Assembly (NCBI GenBank): GCA_965204875.1
Contig: OZ242020.1
Coordinates: 2,232,001-2,296,000, forward strand
Direction: 5' to 3'
Origin: Aldehydirespirator sp965204875
Lineage (GTDB): Bacteria; Actinomycetota; Acidimicrobiia; Acidimicrobiales; Aldehydirespiratoraceae
Length of the DNA stretch: 64,000 nt
Below the pieces are notes generated by a model that made no database searches, was not told the DNA's origin, and saw only the letters and a program-made list of their open reading frames with translations. This document shows positions 15,664-23,568 of the stretch, piece by piece. Every line of letters begins with the position of its first letter. The stretch's first letter is position 1. The translations under genes were made by a program, and so were the position numbers.

Positions 15664-18488
15664 CTTGTCCCTTCGCTTGCCGGAGCCCCATGCGCTATGC
15701 GGGCATTTCGGATGGCTTGGTTCAACTCGGCTGAAAGGCGTTCTGGCTCGGTCAGTTCCACGAACGACCAGCGGCGCAACCGGCGCGGCAGGTGAGGAGA
15801 TGACGAAACCGCCGGGATCCAACTCTCGCGCACGGTCTGGTGCTTGCGCTCGGAGTGGGCTTCGGGCACGCCCTTGCACTCCACGATCAGATGCACTGCG
15901 TCTTGGTCCTCGCGCTCTGCGAAGAGCCGGGCCACGAAGTCTGGTTCGTAGTGATGCCACGCCCCGTCCCACAGGTATGGCACGGTCCATCCGAGCCGGA
16001 AGTTTCTGACCCATCCCGTCACGTCGGGGTGGGTGTCGAGCGCCCTGGCGCAGGCTGCCTCGAAAGCCGAGTGGCAGGCCGCGATGTTCAGTTCGGAGTG
16101 GGCGGCCGATTGCTGGTCAGAGGCGGGATAGCGGTCTGAGAGGCTCGTCTCGAAGCAGACGCCGGACGTGTCGCCGAGGATCGGCTTGTCGAACACCGCT
16201 GTGAGCCGGTCGGCGGTGCCTTCGGCCGGGGTGCAGGCATCGTCGATCTCGCGAGCTGCCTGGATCATGTGTCCCGAGCCCAGACCGTCGTAGTGATCGT
16301 CAAGCACTTCGGCCAGTTCCGTCCAGCGCCTTACGGTCTTCATGGCATCAGCGAACAGCAGTCTCTTTCGGGCGCGCCCGGCACTTTGCCCGTTCGCCCC
16401 CCGGCACCAGCGATCGACGAGCTCAGCTGCCAGTTGCCAGAGGGCTTCCTGCTTGCGGAAGGACCGGTCGGAGCGGATTTTCTTCTTTCCGCCCACTGTG
16501 TCCGCGAGCGTTGCCTCGCTTGCTCCCTGCGGCCTCCACTTGATTACGCGGCTTTCGTCGAGGCGGAAGCTCTCGGAACCGGGTTCGATCACGTAATGCT
16601 GAACGTTCGGAAACTCGACGCCGCGGTCGCGGCGTCCCGGAAGACTGCGAACTTTGTAGCGGGGCTTTGAGGGAACGGAAGGGGCGTCGCCCTTCACAGG
16701 CATGAACTCGAAGGGCACGCCGAGCACTTCGGCGTACTCGGCAACGAGCCGGCCCTCGGGGTCAAAGTTGTCGTAGTTCGAGCGTCGTAGCGCCCTGCCG
16801 GTAACTTGCTCACACAGCAGTTGCGTTTTGAAGGCGCGGAACCCGAGAACGTGCGTGACCGTGCGGGTGTCCCAGCCCTCGGTCAGCATTGAAACCGACA
16901 CGACGCAGCGAATGTGCTCGCCCAGACCGCCAGGCTTGCCGACAGAGTTGAGCGCGCCGCGAATCACCTCCCGCTCGTCACGGTTGTCGCCCGGCGCTTG
17001 CAGCCTTGCTGCCTGTGCCTTGATTGCTTTGCTGAGATCGGCCTCGCCGTCGAGAGCTGAATGCACCAGCAGCGTGTGAACTCGCTCGGTCGGGCCGCTG
17101 TCGGAATAGTTGGCGAACAGGTTCAGGGCCGCTGCGTGGTATGCGGTCGTTTCGTCGGGGCCGGGCTCGGACCAGCCAGCGATGTAGTCGCAGATGGCAG
17201 CAGCGGTGCCGATCCTGTTGGCGACGACGATGAACACCGGCGGTGTCGGCATCCGCATGGCCGGGTCGTCCGGGTTCATCCACTGCTCGAACTTCGCCGT
17301 GTAGCTGCCATAGAGCGCCCACATGGCGCGCCGTAGCTCGTCGGGTACGGAGTCTCGCTTGACTGTCTTCGGCTTCGTGTTCGCATAGAGGTTTCGCCAT
17401 GCGACGGTGCCGGATGGCGTGTCATCTTCGACCGGCACCTGCGGCATTTTCACCAGGCCCGACTCGATGCTCTCCATCAGTGGGAAGTCCGACACCACCC
17501 ACGGGAAGATCCGCTCCTTGCGTTCCTTGTTGCCCTCAATGAAGATCGGCGTCGCCGAGAAGTCATAGACCGGCCCGAGCCTGCCTGTGTCGCGCAGTCC
17601 CTCTAGCGCGCCGAACCAGATCGCCGCGGCCTTTTCCTCGTCATCGTCGTCGTCCTCGGAGGTGCGTCGACCTGCCTCGGGCAGGTAGCAGTGGTGGGCC
17701 TCGTCGTTGAGTACGCATACCTTCGGTGCGTTCTTGGTTGTCGGGAAGCCTCGCAGCGCCCGATCCAGAACCGCCTTCATTGACTCAAGTTCGGCGCTCT
17801 TGCGGCCTGCCCGGATCAGTTTCTTGGCGTCGCTAGCCAGGTCACCCAGCCGGTCACGCTGCTGGAAGGCGTGCCAGTTGAGCACATGCACCCTCACCGA
17901 CCCGAGCACGTTGCGCTTGCTCTCGGGCAGCAGGCGCATCTCGTGGTAGATGTTGCCGGAGCGGGACGGATCCAGAACGGCTAGCCGCTCACGGACCGTG
18001 TGACCGGGCGCCATCGCCAAGAACAGCGTGGTGTAGCGATCCTTGCGCAGCGAAACAGCCGCGTTGACCGCGTGCCAGGCAATGACCATGCCCATGACCG
18101 CGGTCTTGCCCGAGCCGGTGGCCATCCGCACAGCGAGGCGGTAGATGCCGCCGTTGTAGTCGTCGTTGGCCTCGGCCAGTTCGCGGCGCACCTCGGCAAG
18201 CACTCGATCGTGGCGGGCGTTGCCCTCAGTCAGCCAGATGAGCGTCTCTGCCGCCTCGACCTGGGCGAAGAACAGCCGCGGCTCGTTGACCTCGCTGCGC
18301 CAATGAAATAACAGTTGGCGCGTTGCCGCGGTCGTGCCGGGATACTTGCTGTCGCACCATTTCTTCACCGCTGCGCGGATGCGGTTGATCAACTCGTTCT
18401 CGTGCCGTTGAGTTACCTCGAGTCGGGTCTGCCCTTTGCGGACCTTCGGCACGATGGTCAGCGATTGACTGGGCCGCCTTCCCTGCAC
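15660..18488 (-). CDS. Type III-like restriction endonuclease, DEAD/DEAH helicase (Res)
   Basis: 942 residues from GTG 18488. Helicase motifs: I ATGSGKT (123-129), II NDEAHH (261-266), III FSATP (310-314) and a later Q-R box (CEQVTGRALRR). Near the C-terminus, HHYEPDFVARL followed by LIVECKG is the PD-(D/E)xK nuclease centre. The GTG start cuts into conserved sequence: the same frame continues upstream with NPVLNLPHEEPSRHWRLDED, the normal N-terminus of this family, but contains no start codon before a G9 tract (18647-18655). Adding one base there joins the frame to ATG 18670. Gene order (res before mod) is the reverse of the classic EcoP1I layout. Confidence 0.85.
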   Translation of the reverse strand: MQGRRPSQSLTIVPKVRKGQTRLEVTQRHENELINRIRAAVKKWCDSKYPGTTAATRQLLFHWRSEVNEPRLFFAQVEAAETLIWLTEGNARHDRVLAEVRRELAEANDDYNGGIYRLAVRMATGSGKTAVMGMVIAWHAVNAAVSLRKDRYTTLFLAMAPGHTVRERLAVLDPSRSGNIYHEMRLLPESKRNVLGSVRVHVLNWHAFQQRDRLGDLASDAKKLIRAGRKSAELESMKAVLDRALRGFPTTKNAPKVCVLNDEAHHCYLPEAGRRTSEDDDDDEEKAAAIWFGALEGLRDTGRLGPVYDFSATPIFIEGNKERKERIFPWVVSDFPLMESIESGLVKMPQVPVEDDTPSGTVAWRNLYANTKPKTVKRDSVPDELRRAMWALYGSYTAKFEQWMNPDDPAMRMPTPPVFIVVANRIGTAAAICDYIAGWSEPGPDETTAYHAAALNLFANYSDSGPTERVHTLLVHSALDGEADLSKAIKAQAARLQAPGDNRDEREVIRGALNSVGKPGGLGEHIRCVVSVSMLTEGWDTRTVTHVLGFRAFKTQLLCEQVTGRALRRSNYDNFDPEGRLVAEYAEVLGVPFEFMPVKGDAPSVPSKPRYKVRSLPGRRDRGVEFPNVQHYVIEPGSESFRLDESRVIKWRPQGASEATLADTVGGKKKIRSDRSFRKQEALWQLAAELVDRWCRGANGQSAGRARKRLLFADAMKTVRRWTELAEVLDDHYDGLGSGHMIQAAREIDDACTPAEGTADRLTAVFDKPILGDTSGVCFETSLSDRYPASDQQSAAHSELNIAACHSAFEAACARALDTHPDVTGWVRNFRLGWTVPYLWDGAWHHYEPDFVARLFAEREDQDAVHLIVECKGVPEAHSERKHQTVRESWIPAVSSSPHLPRRLRRWSFVELTEPERLSAELNQAIRNARIAHGAPASEGTR

Positions 18489-18670
18489 GATCTCGCCGGT
18501 GGAGGTATTGTCCTCGTCCAGCCTCCAATGCCGTGACGGTTCCTCGTGCGGCAGGTTGAGGACGGGGTTGGCGAGGCGACTAAGCGGTGCCGAGCCGCCG
18601 TGGCGGACGTTCGGGGTTCCGCATCCCGAATCGCGCTGAGCCCCGCGGGGGGGGGCGGGCGCTCAATCAT
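18489..18670 (-). other. 5' extension of res, out of frame with its ATG because of a G9 tract
   Basis: In the res frame this region encodes family-typical sequence (NVRHGGSAPLSRLANP, VLNLPHEEPSRHW) without a stop but without ATG, GTG or TTG. In the next frame ATG 18670 opens MIERPPPPAG. The frames meet at the 9-base C run of the minus strand (18655-18647): ten C (or seven) would give one continuous protein of about 1003 residues. This is either a phase-variable switch, currently off, or a homopolymer error. Confidence 0.6.
18647..18655. repeat. G9 homopolymer tract in the res 5' region
   Basis: Nine consecutive G on the plus strand (C on the coding strand), the longest homopolymer noticed in this window. 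Located 15 nt inside the putative ATG 18670. Confidence 0.9.
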
Positions 18671-18993
18671 GGTCGAGCACCGTAGCAATCTCCGCGTCGT
18701 CGCGGCGGGATGGGGGCTTGCCGCCGCGATGCACTCATCCCCAGCACGCAGCGGCGCGCGTCGCGGTTCGGGCATAGCCACCGCTGCGCTGCACGGCAGC
18801 CCTCTTCGAGACCGGACGCCCGCCCGCCTTCGTCACCGACACGGGCCGGCAGATCACACGTGTTGCAGCGACCAGATGCTCCTGCCGGCGTTCGGTGCGC
18901 AGCGGAGAGTGCGCCGTATGCCCCGCGTCCTCTACGGCGGCTTTCTCCTCACTGGATGCCGATCTGCGCTATTGACTCTGATAGCATGATGTG
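18671..18993. other. 323-bp gene-free stretch between divergent res and the antitoxin
   Basis: Holds the promoters of two divergent units. No gene is supportable. An in-frame ATG near 18781 (minus) could extend res further, but the encoded sequence is unremarkable. TTGACT at 18972-18977 may be the -35 box for the antitoxin. Confidence 0.4.
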
Positions 18994-19203
18994 ATGGCTC
19001 ACACTCGAACCACGTTCTCCCTGGACGCGAAGTTGGCTGAGCGGGCCCGCCGACTCAACATCAATATCTCAGCAGCAGCCCGTGATGGGGTCACAGCGGC
19101 GGTGAGGCGCGCCATGGGCGAAGCCGACCGGGCCGCTTACGAGCGTATCCCGGAACAGCCGGACAGTTTCTGGGACGAAGCCGAAGCGTGGGGAAGCGAT
19201 TGA
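18994..19203 (+). CDS. CcdA-like antitoxin, toxin partner truncated
   Basis: 69 residues from ATG 18994 (a GTG lies just before). FSLDAKLAERARRLNINIS is a ribbon-helix-helix start of the CcdA-like antitoxin family; the C-terminal tail PEQPDSFWDEAEAW is the toxin-wrapping part. The stop overlaps a TTG (19200) that opens NRGEVWWG, the typical N-terminus of MazF/PemK toxins, but that frame loses all similarity after about ten codons. The antitoxin is therefore an orphan left after its toxin was deleted. Confidence 0.75.
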   Translation: MAHTRTTFSLDAKLAERARRLNINISAAARDGVTAAVRRAMGEADRAAYERIPEQPDSFWDEAEAWGSD

Positions 19204-19232
19204 ATCGCGGCGAAGTGTGGTGGGGCGGACTC
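19200..19232 (+). pseudogene. Truncated MazF/PemK-type toxin (first ~10 codons)
   Basis: TTG 19200 overlaps the antitoxin stop (TTGA). The encoded NRGEVWWGGL is the conserved first strand of MazF/PemK RNases. From about 19230 the sequence is instead the end of a minus-strand MMPL transporter fragment whose stop is at 19231-19233, so the junction of the two genes can be placed within a few bases. Confidence 0.55.
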
Positions 19233-19557
19233 AACTGGGTGGGCGGTGGAGCTCTCCCTCTATACGGAGGTTGGGGAGGATGCGGTCCAACCAGCGGGGC
19301 AGCCACCAGTTGCGGGCGCCGAGCAGTTCCATGGTCGAAGGCACGATGAGCAATCGTACTAGGGTGTGTCGATGGCCACGGCGGTTGCTAGGCCCAGGCC
19401 GAAGAGCCTGATCACCCGGTTGTCCTCCAGCACGAGCTGCCGAACACCACCACCATGATGGCCGCCGCAGCCGTGATCACCCTGGCCGTGGCGGCCAGGC
19501 CGTCGGCCACCGAGTTCACCGGATCACCGGAGCGCTCGAACTCCCCGAGCCGGCCGG
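19231..19557 (-). pseudogene. C-terminal fragment of an MMPL-family membrane transporter, frameshifted
   Basis: Read on the minus strand and allowing two one-base deletions, this gives the tail of an MMPL/RND transporter: VADGLAATARVITAAAAIM, then VVVFGS, LEDNRVIRLFGLGLATA, VRLLIVPSTMELLG and ARNWWLPRWLDRILP, ending at TGA 19233-19231. The first deletion is in the FGS-V-LED joint (about 19433), the second at the ID-T-LVR joint (about 19350). Only about 105 of the usual 700 or more residues remain. It begins next to the mmsA stop, so a rearrangement has joined mmsA, this remnant and the truncated toxin. Confidence 0.75.
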
Positions 19558-21045
19558 CTAGCGGTTGCGGGGGAATCCCAGGTCGACGACGCTGTCGGCG
19601 GGATCGGGCCAGCGGGCGGTGACGGCCTTCGCCCTCGTGTAGAAATGGACGCCCTCGGGCCCGTACATGTGGGTGTCGCCGAACAGCGACTGCTTCCAGC
19701 CGCCGAAGGAGTGGTAGCCCACCGGCACGGGTATCGGTACGTTCACCCCGACCATCCCGGCGTCGGCGTCGAGTTGGAACTGCCGGGCCGCGCCGCCGTC
19801 GCGGGTGAAGATCGCCGCACCGTTGCCCCACGGGTTGCTGCCGATCAGGCCCACGGCCTCGTGATAGGTGTCGGAGCGCACCACGCACAGCACCGGGCCG
19901 AAGATCTCGTCGCGGTACACGGCCATGTCCGGGGTCACGTGGTCGAGCAGCGACACGCCCAGGAAGAACCCGCCGCCGTCGAATACCGCCTCGCGCCCGT
20001 CCACCACCACGGTCGCGCCCTCGTCCGCGCCTCTGCCGACGTAGCCCGCCACCCGGTCGCGGTGCTCACGGGTGATCAGCGGGCCCATCTCGGCGTCGGG
20101 ATCGGTGCCCGGGCCGATGCGCAGCTTGTCCATCCGCACCCTGATGGCGTCCACCAGCGGGTCGCCGACGTCGCCCACCGCCACCACCACCGACACGGCC
20201 ATGCAGCGCTCGCCCGCCGATCCATAGGCCGCGGACACCGCCGCATCGGCGGCAAGGTCGATGTCCGCGTCGGGCAGCACAACCATGTGGTTCTTGGCCC
20301 CGCCGAGAGCCTGCACCCGCTTGCCCGCCGCCGCGCCGGCCTCATAGACATAGCGGGCGATGGGCGTGGAGCCCACGAAGCTCACCGCCCTCACATCGGG
20401 GTGGGCGAGCAGCCGGTCGACGGACACCTTGTCGCCGTTGACCACGTTGAGCACCCCGGGCGGGAAGCCGGCCTCAGCGAAGAGCTCGGCCACGAAGCGC
20501 GGTGCGGAGGGATCGCGCTCGGACGGCTTGAGCACGAAGGTGTTGCCGCAGGCGACCGCGTTCGGGAACATCCACAGCGGCACCATCGCCGGGAAGTTGA
20601 ACGGGGTGATCCCGGCCACCACGCCGAGGGGCTGGCGCATCGTGAACACGTCGATACCGCTCGACGCCTGCGAGTTGTAGCCGCCCTTGAGCAACTCGGC
20701 GATGCCGCAGGCGAACTCGATGTTCTCGAGCCCGCGGGCCACCTCGCCGAGCGCGTCGGAGCGCACCTTGCCGTGCTCGGCGGTCAGCCGCCGGGCGATC
20801 TCCTCGGCGTTCGCCTCCACCAGGTTGCGGAAAGCGTGCATCAGTTTGGTGCGGGAGGCCAGCGAGGTATGACGCCATTCCTCGAAAGCATCCTTGGCCG
20901 AGGCGACCGCCACATCGACCTCTGCGATGCTGGCGAGACCCAGCTGAGCCGTCTGCTCGCCGGTGGCCGGGTTGAACACCGGCAGGGATCTACCCGATCC
21001 GCATTCCATGGTCGCTGCGTTCACATAGTGGTGAATCGTCTTCAC
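19558..21045 (-). CDS. mmsA: Methylmalonate-semialdehyde dehydrogenase (CoA-acylating)
   Basis: 495 residues, the normal size for this aldehyde dehydrogenase subfamily, which converts methylmalonate or malonate semialdehyde plus CoA and NAD to propionyl- or acetyl-CoA in valine, thymine/uracil or inositol breakdown. Catalytic C281 lies in GSAGERCMAVS, the mmsA/IolA form of the motif; GITPFNFPAMVPLWMFP (145-161) is the cofactor-binding region. It is followed upstream (same strand) by dihydropyrimidinase, which supports a role in reductive pyrimidine catabolism, where malonate semialdehyde is an end product. Confidence 0.93.
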   Translation of the reverse strand: MKTIHHYVNAATMECGSGRSLPVFNPATGEQTAQLGLASIAEVDVAVASAKDAFEEWRHTSLASRTKLMHAFRNLVEANAEEIARRLTAEHGKVRSDALGEVARGLENIEFACGIAELLKGGYNSQASSGIDVFTMRQPLGVVAGITPFNFPAMVPLWMFPNAVACGNTFVLKPSERDPSAPRFVAELFAEAGFPPGVLNVVNGDKVSVDRLLAHPDVRAVSFVGSTPIARYVYEAGAAAGKRVQALGGAKNHMVVLPDADIDLAADAAVSAAYGSAGERCMAVSVVVAVGDVGDPLVDAIRVRMDKLRIGPGTDPDAEMGPLITREHRDRVAGYVGRGADEGATVVVDGREAVFDGGGFFLGVSLLDHVTPDMAVYRDEIFGPVLCVVRSDTYHEAVGLIGSNPWGNGAAIFTRDGGAARQFQLDADAGMVGVNVPIPVPVGYHSFGGWKQSLFGDTHMYGPEGVHFYTRAKAVTARWPDPADSVVDLGFPRNR

Positions 21046-21210
21046 GTGAGTTCCTCCTCGCTGTGTGGTGTGCTCAGGGTTCGCCGGGCGCCTACCGCAG
21101 TTCCGCCGCCGATCCGCAGTATCGGGCGGCCACCGCAGTTCGGTCGCCTGCAGTTAGGCCGCCCAAATGCAGGTCGGTCAACCGGTAGTGGGTCAATCTA
21201 TGGTTCGGCC

Positions 21211-21236
21211 ACCTACTGCAGGTACCTACTGCAGGT
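21211..21236. repeat. Tandem 13-bp duplication over the hydA stop codon
   Basis: ACCTACTGCAGGT occurs twice in tandem (21211-21223, 21224-21236). The hydA stop (21226-21228) lies in the second copy, so the first holds a copied stop. Confidence 0.8.
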
Positions 21237-22641
21237 ACTGGCAGAGGCCGCGGCGCAGGTATTGGCCGTCGCCGGCGCGGCCCAGGTATTGCCCGCCGTC
21301 GATGATCTTGCGGCCACGCGAGAACACCGTGTCCACATGGCCGGTCACCTCGATGCCCTCGAAGGCCGAGTGGTCCATGTTCATGTGGTGGTTGTCGACG
21401 CTGATGGTCCACCGCCTGTGGGGGTCATAGATCACGACGTCGGCGTCGGATCCCGGCGCGATGATCCCCTTGCGGGGGTACATGCCCATCATGCGTGCCG
21501 GGGTGGTGGCGCACAGCTCCACCCAGCGGGGCAGGCTGATCTCGCCGGTGACGACGCCCTGGTAGATCATGTCCATGCGGTGCTCGACACCGCCGATGCC
21601 GTTGGGGATGGCCCGGAAGTCGTTGAGGCCCAGCTCCTTCTGCTCCTTCATGCAGAAGGGGCAGTGGTCGGTGGACACCACGGCCAGATCGTTGGTGCGC
21701 AGACCCTTCCAAAGCTCGTCGGAGTGGTGCTCGTGACGTGAGCGCAGCGGGGTCGAGCAAACATATGCCGCTCCCTCGAAGCCGGGCCGGTCGAGATGCT
21801 CCTCCAGACTGAAGTACAGATACTGGGGGCAGGTCTCGGCGAACACGTTCATGCCGCCGTCACGGGCGATCGCCACCTGCTCGAGTGCCTCCTTGGCCGA
21901 GAGGTGAACGATGTACAGCGGCGAGGCGCCCACCTTGGATAGCTGGATGGCGCGGTGGGTGGCCTCGGACTCCAGCTCCTTGCGACGCACGTAACCGTGG
22001 TTGACGGGGCTGGTCTCGCCCCGCTCGAACGCCTGCTCGGCCAGGACGTCGATCGCCAGGCCGTTCTCGGCGTGCATCATGATGAGGCCGCCGTTGCCCG
22101 CGGCCTGCTGCATGGCCCGCAGGATCTGGCCGTCGTCTGAGAGGAACACGCCCGGATAGGCCATGAACAGCTTGAAGCTGGTCACGCCCTCGTCGACCAG
22201 CAGGTCCATCTCCTTGAGGGCGTCGTTGGTGACGTCGCCGATCACCATGTGGAAGCCGTAGTCGATGGCGCATTTGCCCGCGGCCTTCGCCATCCACGCA
22301 TCGAAGCCGTCCCTGACGTTCTCACCGAAGCGCTGCACCCCGAAGTCGACGATGGTGGTGGTGCCGCCCCAGGCCGCGGCCCGGGTGCCGGACTCGAAGT
22401 CGTCGGAGGCGAAGGTGCCGCCGAAGGGCAGTTCCATGTGGGTGTGCACATCGACGCCGCCCGGCACGACCAGCCTGCCGGCGGCATCGATCACCTCGAC
22501 ATCGCCGCGGCCCTCCACCACGTCGGTGAGCCAGCTGTGCGGCTTCAGCAGGGCCGTCACCTGCTCGCCGTCGATCAGAACCTCTGCCGGGTCTGCGCCG
22601 GTGCTGGTGACGACGGTGCCACCCTTGATCAACGTTGCCAT
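21226..22641 (-). CDS. hydA: Dihydropyrimidinase (D-hydantoinase)
   Basis: 471 residues. Opens the ring of dihydrouracil or dihydrothymine. Binuclear metal site: H66 and H68 (DVHTHME), carbamylated K157 (TSFKLFMAY), H190 (MMHAEN), H246 (IVHLSA) and D325 (STDHCPF). All ligands are present, so it should be active. The last residues (GQYLGRAGDGQYLRRGLCQYLQ) repeat GQYL-type units and the stop lies in a 13-bp tandem duplication, so the tail has drifted. Neighbour mmsA would handle the later semialdehyde. Confidence 0.93.
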   Translation of the reverse strand: MATLIKGGTVVTSTGADPAEVLIDGEQVTALLKPHSWLTDVVEGRGDVEVIDAAGRLVVPGGVDVHTHMELPFGGTFASDDFESGTRAAAWGGTTTIVDFGVQRFGENVRDGFDAWMAKAAGKCAIDYGFHMVIGDVTNDALKEMDLLVDEGVTSFKLFMAYPGVFLSDDGQILRAMQQAAGNGGLIMMHAENGLAIDVLAEQAFERGETSPVNHGYVRRKELESEATHRAIQLSKVGASPLYIVHLSAKEALEQVAIARDGGMNVFAETCPQYLYFSLEEHLDRPGFEGAAYVCSTPLRSRHEHHSDELWKGLRTNDLAVVSTDHCPFCMKEQKELGLNDFRAIPNGIGGVEHRMDMIYQGVVTGEISLPRWVELCATTPARMMGMYPRKGIIAPGSDADVVIYDPHRRWTISVDNHHMNMDHSAFEGIEVTGHVDTVFSRGRKIIDGGQYLGRAGDGQYLRRGLCQYLQ

Positions 22642-22951
22642 CGACGTCTCCTTGTCGTTGTCGGGCGGTCGTTCGCGGCGTGACTGTTTCGGGAGTCGGG
22701 CGTGACTGTCCGGGAGTCTTGCAGACCGTCAGGCGCCTGGCCGGTCGCTGGTCGAAGCCTACGCGCAGGCCCGTTGCGCGTGCCAGCGGCAGGCCGCGCA
22801 AATGCGGTTCGATCCGCGCGGCTTCTGGCGGCGTTGGGGTAGCGGCCGGGGTGTTCGTGTGCCGCGACTGGATGTAAGCGCCCGTGCCCGTTGTCGTCTG
22901 GCGGTGGCGGGGTTGTGGCCGGGGTGTTCGTGTGGGTTCGGGGCGCCAATC
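22642..22951. other. 310-bp repeat-rich spacer
   Basis: Contains two copies of GGCCGGGGTGTTCGTGTG (22844-22861, 22917-22934) and a GGTTCGATCCGC unit near 22807 that recurs near 22961 inside the 3' end of the CoA-binding gene. The spacer looks built from duplicated copies of that gene's end. No gene seen. Confidence 0.55.
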
Positions 22952-23548
22952 TCAGGGTCGGTTCGATCCGCTCGGGCCCTGGCGGTGGTGGGGTTGTGGC
23001 CGCTGGGAGGAGATGACGCCGGTGTCGAAGCCCGCGAGGTGCAGCCCGCCGCAGAAGCGGGCGTGCTCGATCTTGAGGCATCTGTCCATCACCACGTCGA
23101 GACCCGCGGCCGTGCAGCGCTGCGCCGCCTCGGCGCTCCACAGCCCCAGCTGCGCCCAGAACACCGACGCCCCGCAATCGATGGCCTCGTCCGCGGTGGC
23201 CACAAGGTCGCTGGAGCGGCGGAACACGTCGACGATGTCCGGTACCACCGGCAGCTCCGCCAGCGAGGCCCACACCGTGCGGCCGCGGATCTCGCTGCCC
23301 GCGGCACGCGGGTTCACCGGGTACACGTCATAGTCCGTCGATGACGACAGCAGGTACGTGAGCACGAAGTTGCTGGCACGAGCCGGGTTGGCGGAGGCGC
23401 CCACAACGGCCACTGAGCGCGAACTCTGCAGGATCCGCTGCCGCTCACCCGCCGACGGCGGCGACCACCCCTCAACGGGCTCGCGCTCAACCACCGGGCC
23501 CCGCAGTGGCTGCGGGCGCGGCAAGGTCGGGTGCCGGCACCGGCGCAT
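22952..23548 (-). CDS. CoA-binding domain protein (YccU-like)
   Basis: 198 residues from ATG 23548. Rossmann-type CoA-binding fold: SRSVAVVGASANPARASN (nucleotide loop), then YDVYPVNPRA, VPDIVDVFRR and CGASVFWAQLGLWS, ending in MDRCLKIEHARF with the conserved Cys-x-x-x-Glu/His patch. The family's function is unknown; members are often next to O-acetylhomoserine sulfhydrylase, as here (20 nt downstream of it). The C-terminus is poorly conserved and overlaps a GC-rich repeat. Confidence 0.85.
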   Translation of the reverse strand: MRRCRHPTLPRPQPLRGPVVEREPVEGWSPPSAGERQRILQSSRSVAVVGASANPARASNFVLTYLLSSSTDYDVYPVNPRAAGSEIRGRTVWASLAELPVVPDIVDVFRRSSDLVATADEAIDCGASVFWAQLGLWSAEAAQRCTAAGLDVVMDRCLKIEHARFCGGLHLAGFDTGVISSQRPQPHHRQGPSGSNRP

Positions 23549-23568
23549 CGTGGTGGCCGAGAGCGTGC

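Noticed and set aside
15664..16014. N-terminal extension of the Mod gene
   Set aside because: Lies inside the res nuclease region; the coupled ATGATGG start is natural.
19645..21741. Plus-strand 698-codon frame opposite mmsA and hydA
   Set aside because: Rich in His/Arg/Ala with no domain; both minus-strand genes have complete catalytic motifs.
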